NCBI GenBank assembly: GCA_026874595.1
Contig: CM049318.1
Span: forward strand, 11,761,241-11,825,240
DNA from: Sipunculus nudus
Taxonomy: Eukaryota > Annelida > Sipuncula > Golfingiida > Sipunculidae
Length of the DNA stretch: 64,000 nt
Direction: 5' to 3'
Shown: piece after piece, positions 60,866-64,000 of the stretch
Numbering within the stretch: position 1 is the first letter of the stretch
How the letters are laid out: each line of letters starts with the position of its first letter
Translations under genes and position numbers: made by a program
Notes under the pieces: generated by a model
Told to the model about the DNA's origin: nothing
The model's input: the letters and a program-made list of their open reading frames with translations, nothing else
Databases searched by the model: none

Positions 60866-62590
60866 CTAGATGACCTGAGGTCACGCGCTTGCCGGAAATG
60901 ATGTAAAGTTAGTCAGATGAACGAGCAGTGTCAAAGTGAAAGAAAATAATCCATAGTTTGTGAAGAAGGAACCAATATTAATAAAGTTCTAAAGAAAATA
61001 AGATTTTGATATATGTTGATCACCTTGACCTTGACCTTTGACTTATTTGAATAATAAACATAGGACTTCCAGATATCATCACGATATATGACAAGTGTAA
61101 TTTACAAAACGACTCCTGCAAAACTGTGGCCAGTAGAATGCTACATGTGAGACGCAAGAACCAGGAAGCAGGCGAAATTGAGGACAACTGACAAACAGAC
61201 AACATACTGACAAACTGACCCAAGATTGTGAACAGATGACTTAATCATGTTATGAAGAAACCTCAGAGGAAGATAATAAGCTATAGTTTATGTAAATGAG
61301 GTTTATAGTTTTGGAGATATGGCCAAAAAATGATATGTTGTGCAAGTTTGAGTGCACCGCCCCCTAGCGGCCAATTCTGGAAAATGAAAAATCGGTTTTG
61401 AGATATTAGTGTAAGACATAAGATGTAATAGTTTTAAAAGGATTCTTTTAAAACTGTGGCCTGTAGAATGCTATATGTGAGACGCAAGAACCGGTAAGCA
61501 GGCGGATTTGAGGACAACTGAGAAACAGACAGACACACTGACAAAGTGACTCAAGATTATGTCGAAATGACTCCACCAGAATTTTGAAAAGACTCAGAGG
61601 AAGAAAATAAGCTATGGTTTATGTAATTGAGGCTCACAGTTTTGGAGATATGGCCAAAACATGATAAGTTGGGGAGGTTTGCATACAGCGCCACCTAGTG
61701 GCTGCATTCAAAAAATGGAAAAACGATTTCGAGATAATAGTGTAGGACTTACGATATGAAAGTTTCAAAAAGATTCCTGCAAAAATGTGACCTCCAGGGC
61801 AAGATTACTGAAATCTCGAAATATCTCGTGACGAGATATTATACGAGATATCGCGAGATTTTTAATAAAATCTTGCAGTACTTGTTAAATGCTACCTGAT
61901 GCAAAAAACTAGACCTCTCTAGCTTTAAAAATGACAAAGTTAGAAAAATAAGACCCCTTATTTCAGAATATCATGACTTTTTCCCCAAAATGCGTAACCA
62001 TGGTTACGGCAAATTTGAAGCAGCTACACACCAGAAGAAAGGCCTTGGAATGACGTTTAAAATGAGCTATGTTTGAAGAAGATACCACTAATAGTAACAA
62101 AGATATGAAGAAAAAACCGTTTTGTATACTTTTGATGACCTTGACCTTGACCTTTGACCTATTGTGCCCAAAAACAATAGGCTTCCTGGGATTTAGATTT
62201 TTGATTAGCTGTGTGAGTTTGAAAGCAATTCCTGTAAAATTGTGGCCCTGTAGAGAGTCCACAGACAAACAAACACACAAACAAACAGACATACGCGACT
62301 GACCAACCAACTTGCCGAAATCGAAGATTTCCGGCAAGCAACAAACAGACATACGCGACTGACCAACCAACTTGCCAAAATCGAAGATTTCCGGCAAGCA
62401 ACAAACAGACATACGCGACTGACCAACCAACTTGCCGAAATCGAAGATTTCCGGCAAGCAACAAACAGACATCCGCGACTGACCAACCTGCTTGCAGAAA
62501 TCGAAGATTTCCAGCAAGCAACAAACAAACAGACATCCGCGACTGACCAACCTGATTGCCGAAATCGGAGATTTCCGGCAAGCAACAAAC
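60866..62590 (+). mobile_element. Higher-order repeat unit D (about 1725 bp)
   Basis: Same head. Two monomers with boxes at 61357 and 61688 (331 bp apart), palindromes near 61820, CCATGGTTACGG (~61998), the fullest TGACCT cluster (62136-62160), and a tail of five hairpin minisatellite units ending at 62590, where the array stops without a CTAG. Confidence 0.75.
62285..62590 (+). repeat. 60-bp hairpin minisatellite, five units
   Basis: Hairpins at about 62310, 62370, 62430, 62490 and 62553, with CAACAAACAGACATACGCG between. The units are nearly identical, more so than the rest of the array, which suggests recent amplification. All three minus-strand frames are open across it. Confidence 0.9.
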
Positions 62591-63224
62591 ATGGTTGAAA
62601 ACATATCCTCCTTAAAAGGTAAGTAGCCAAAGTAGACTTGACACAGACTGTATAATGTCATATCACAGACTGTATAATGTCATATCACACTACAGTTACA
62701 GCTCAGGTCAAAGTATCCAGAGGGTTACAAGAGAGCATTCACATATCTAACCTCTAGTGCTTGTGTCTTAGAGGAACTGAAGTTTATCCCTTTGCAATCA
62801 GTGTTAATGTTATTAGTGTTTTCCGTTTCTGACCCACTTAGCATTAAAAATCTGGTTTTATGATTCTAAAAACATATTTCCAAAGTACCAGTAAAAAGAT
62901 GTCCGGGGAGTCACTGTATGTTTTAACTTAGTGATGGTTTTTTTCAGCATGCATATGATTAAAGGTTGTGTTACAGACTGAGTCAATATGTTACTCTGGA
63001 GGGTATGAGACATGCTCGAGGACAGACTGACTCCCCCAGCATATAGTTGTATTCTCAGCACTGCATATGGTATATATAACACACTACAAATATATCACGC
63101 TGACACTCCGCACGAGGCAACAAACCACATACCAAATATACGTAAAAAATGCTTTTAAATTCTAAAAAAAAAACCAAATGCATACATTTTGATAAGAATA
63201 ATAATAGAAACATAAAACAAGTAC
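62591..63224. other. Mostly unique DNA, no gene recognised
   Basis: A short direct duplication, CACAGACTGTATAATGTCAT, occurs at about 62643 and 62666. No coding signature. Confidence 0.45.
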
Positions 63225-63443
63225 TCAGGCTGCTTGCTGATGAAGAAAATAATGATAGCTCACTCTAACATTCACAAGAGTTCTGCACACTTGATTGGCA
63301 TGGTTATTTGTGGCTGAGATCAGTGCCAGTCTGTATCCTGCTTTGGGCTTTGGGGTGTGGATGCTGTAGCTTTCACTAGTCACTGGGATTGGTAACACAC
63401 TGGCGGTCTTTCTTGGTTTCCTGCTTGGCTTGTATCCATGGCA
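63225..63443 (-). CDS. Possible coding exon, function unknown
   Basis: On the minus strand a frame is open for 72 codons between TGA at 63444-63446 and the TGA at 63225. It is Lys/Pro/Ser-rich at the start (KPSRKPRKTASVLPIPV), then SESYSIHTPKPKAGYRL. The composition suits a disordered protein segment, and the DNA is GC-richer than its flanks. Weak acceptor-like strings precede it. No domain recognised. It may be an exon of a minus-strand gene or chance. Confidence 0.25.
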   Translation of the reverse strand, partial: CHGYKPSRKPRKTASVLPIPVTSESYSIHTPKPKAGYRLALISATNNHANQVCRTLVNVRVSYHYFLHQQAA

Positions 63444-64000
63444 TCATGACTATCAGCTTCATAAAAATCTCAATATTCTAGTTTAAAGAGCTCCAAGGTG
63501 GAGCTTGGTCCCAGACTTCAAATTTAAAACATCTTCATTCAGTCAGAGTCAACATTTATATAGTAGGTAAGCTGTGCTGCAGAGTGGTTGTGCAGAAGGT
63601 TGTTTTATAGAAGAGTGCAAAGGAGTCCTGGGTTTTGTTTTATAAGTTGTATAGCCACAATGCAAAAATGTAATTGATAAAGAAATTAAGAATATAAGAG
63701 TTCATCTGGGCTGAGATAGGTGGTATTGTCACAGCCCCTTACCAGGTGCACTCCCTTTGTCCTGACTGAAGCTATATTGCTGCCATCTGGTGGTTTATAC
63801 TGTAACCTACTGATGGCATCACAAAGTTGAAGGTGCTCAACAAACAGAAGTATTGTGGTGAATCTTTAAATTTAAATATGATGCCCTACTTATACATATA
63901 TATATGTATCCCTTTTGCATTCAGAGTAAAAAAGTTAGCTCAGTCAGTAAAATATATCACAGCTGTAATTAACATTTGTTAAATGTTACCACATTCGGCC
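63444..64000. other. Unique DNA with one CTCF-type motif
   Basis: No gene recognised. At 63780-63793 the minus strand reads CCACCAGATGGCAG, a 14/14 match to the CTCF core, outside any recognised repeat. Confidence 0.4.

Noticed and set aside
62285-62590. Regular ~60-bp repeats with a hairpin, superficially like a CRISPR array
   Set aside because: The spacers are identical from unit to unit, the setting is a eukaryotic transposon tail and there are no cas genes. It is a minisatellite.
61963-62661. 232-codon minus-strand open frame, with two other long frames in the same place
   Set aside because: All three frames are open because a 60-bp period is a multiple of three. The residues are a 20-aa tandem repeat with no domain, joined to ordinary repeat sequence.
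1-64000. tRNA, rRNA or snRNA genes
   Set aside because: No cloverleaf with a GTTCGAATC-type T arm and no recognisable rRNA or snRNA core sequence was seen on either strand by eye. A covariance-model scan would settle it.

Overview
The window is intron- and intergene-type DNA from an animal nuclear genome. It is AT-rich, has no long open reading frame, and is densely packed with non-autonomous transposable elements, satellites and microsatellites. The repeat style points to a mollusc, most likely a bivalve: tandem-core elements ending in a short hairpin plus CTAA or CTAG, long runs of TGACCT half-sites, and (GACA)n/(CAAA)n tails. This is inference from style, not from a diagnostic gene. No intact gene, rRNA, tRNA or CRISPR array was found.

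Layout. 1-7.5 kb: mostly unique AT-rich DNA with a decayed TCGCGA MITE (3447-3858), a possible minus-strand coding exon (4376-4513) and a TA-flanked MITE carrying cAMP-response elements (5548-6110). 7.5-14.5 kb: two tandem-core elements built on the palindromic box GGTGGCGCCACC, the first interrupted by a 400-bp hAT-like MITE with an 8-bp target duplication. 14.8-18.6 kb: a 3.7-kb foldback element with CGCCTAGGCG-rich arms, itself holding a 1.56-kb TIR element. 20-23 kb: a 73-bp duplication, a promoter-like patch and a ~360-bp satellite with ACCTGTACAGGT palindromes. 25-28.8 kb: further GGTGGCGCC-box arrays and an inverted repeat pair around a small open frame. 31-38 kb: inverted repeats, a head-to-head pair of TCGCGA MITEs, and two LINE reverse-transcriptase fossils on the minus strand (34831-35456 and 37190-37935). 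38.3-40 kb: a Harbinger-like foldback packed with GCCGCGCGGC palindromes and a 77-bp satellite. 41.2-42.1 kb: two candidate 5' coding exons with good splice donors around a ~145-bp snapback hairpin. 42.5-47 kb: several TIR and foldback elements and long (TA)n tracts. 47.4-54.1 kb: a second, inverted copy of the foldback element, containing a 180-bp-unit array and a 2.4-kb tandem-core element. 54.2-62.6 kb: four head-to-tail higher-order units made of ~330-bp monomers. 62.6-64 kb: mostly unique DNA with a possible minus-strand exon.

The most interesting feature is the 54-62.6 kb array. Almost every 330-bp monomer carries a sequence matching the bilaterian CTCF core motif, all in one orientation, and the junctions between monomer blocks carry clusters of TGACCT half-sites that form perfect DR1 nuclear-receptor elements. 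Several elements that are unrelated in sequence also share one end architecture (5' palindrome, subterminal inverted repeat, tandem core, 3' hairpin, CTAA/CTAG). This suggests rolling-circle Helentron/HINE-type ('pearl'-like) transposons as the main source of this DNA. Two insertions can be checked inside the window because the other copy of the foldback element preserves the empty site.
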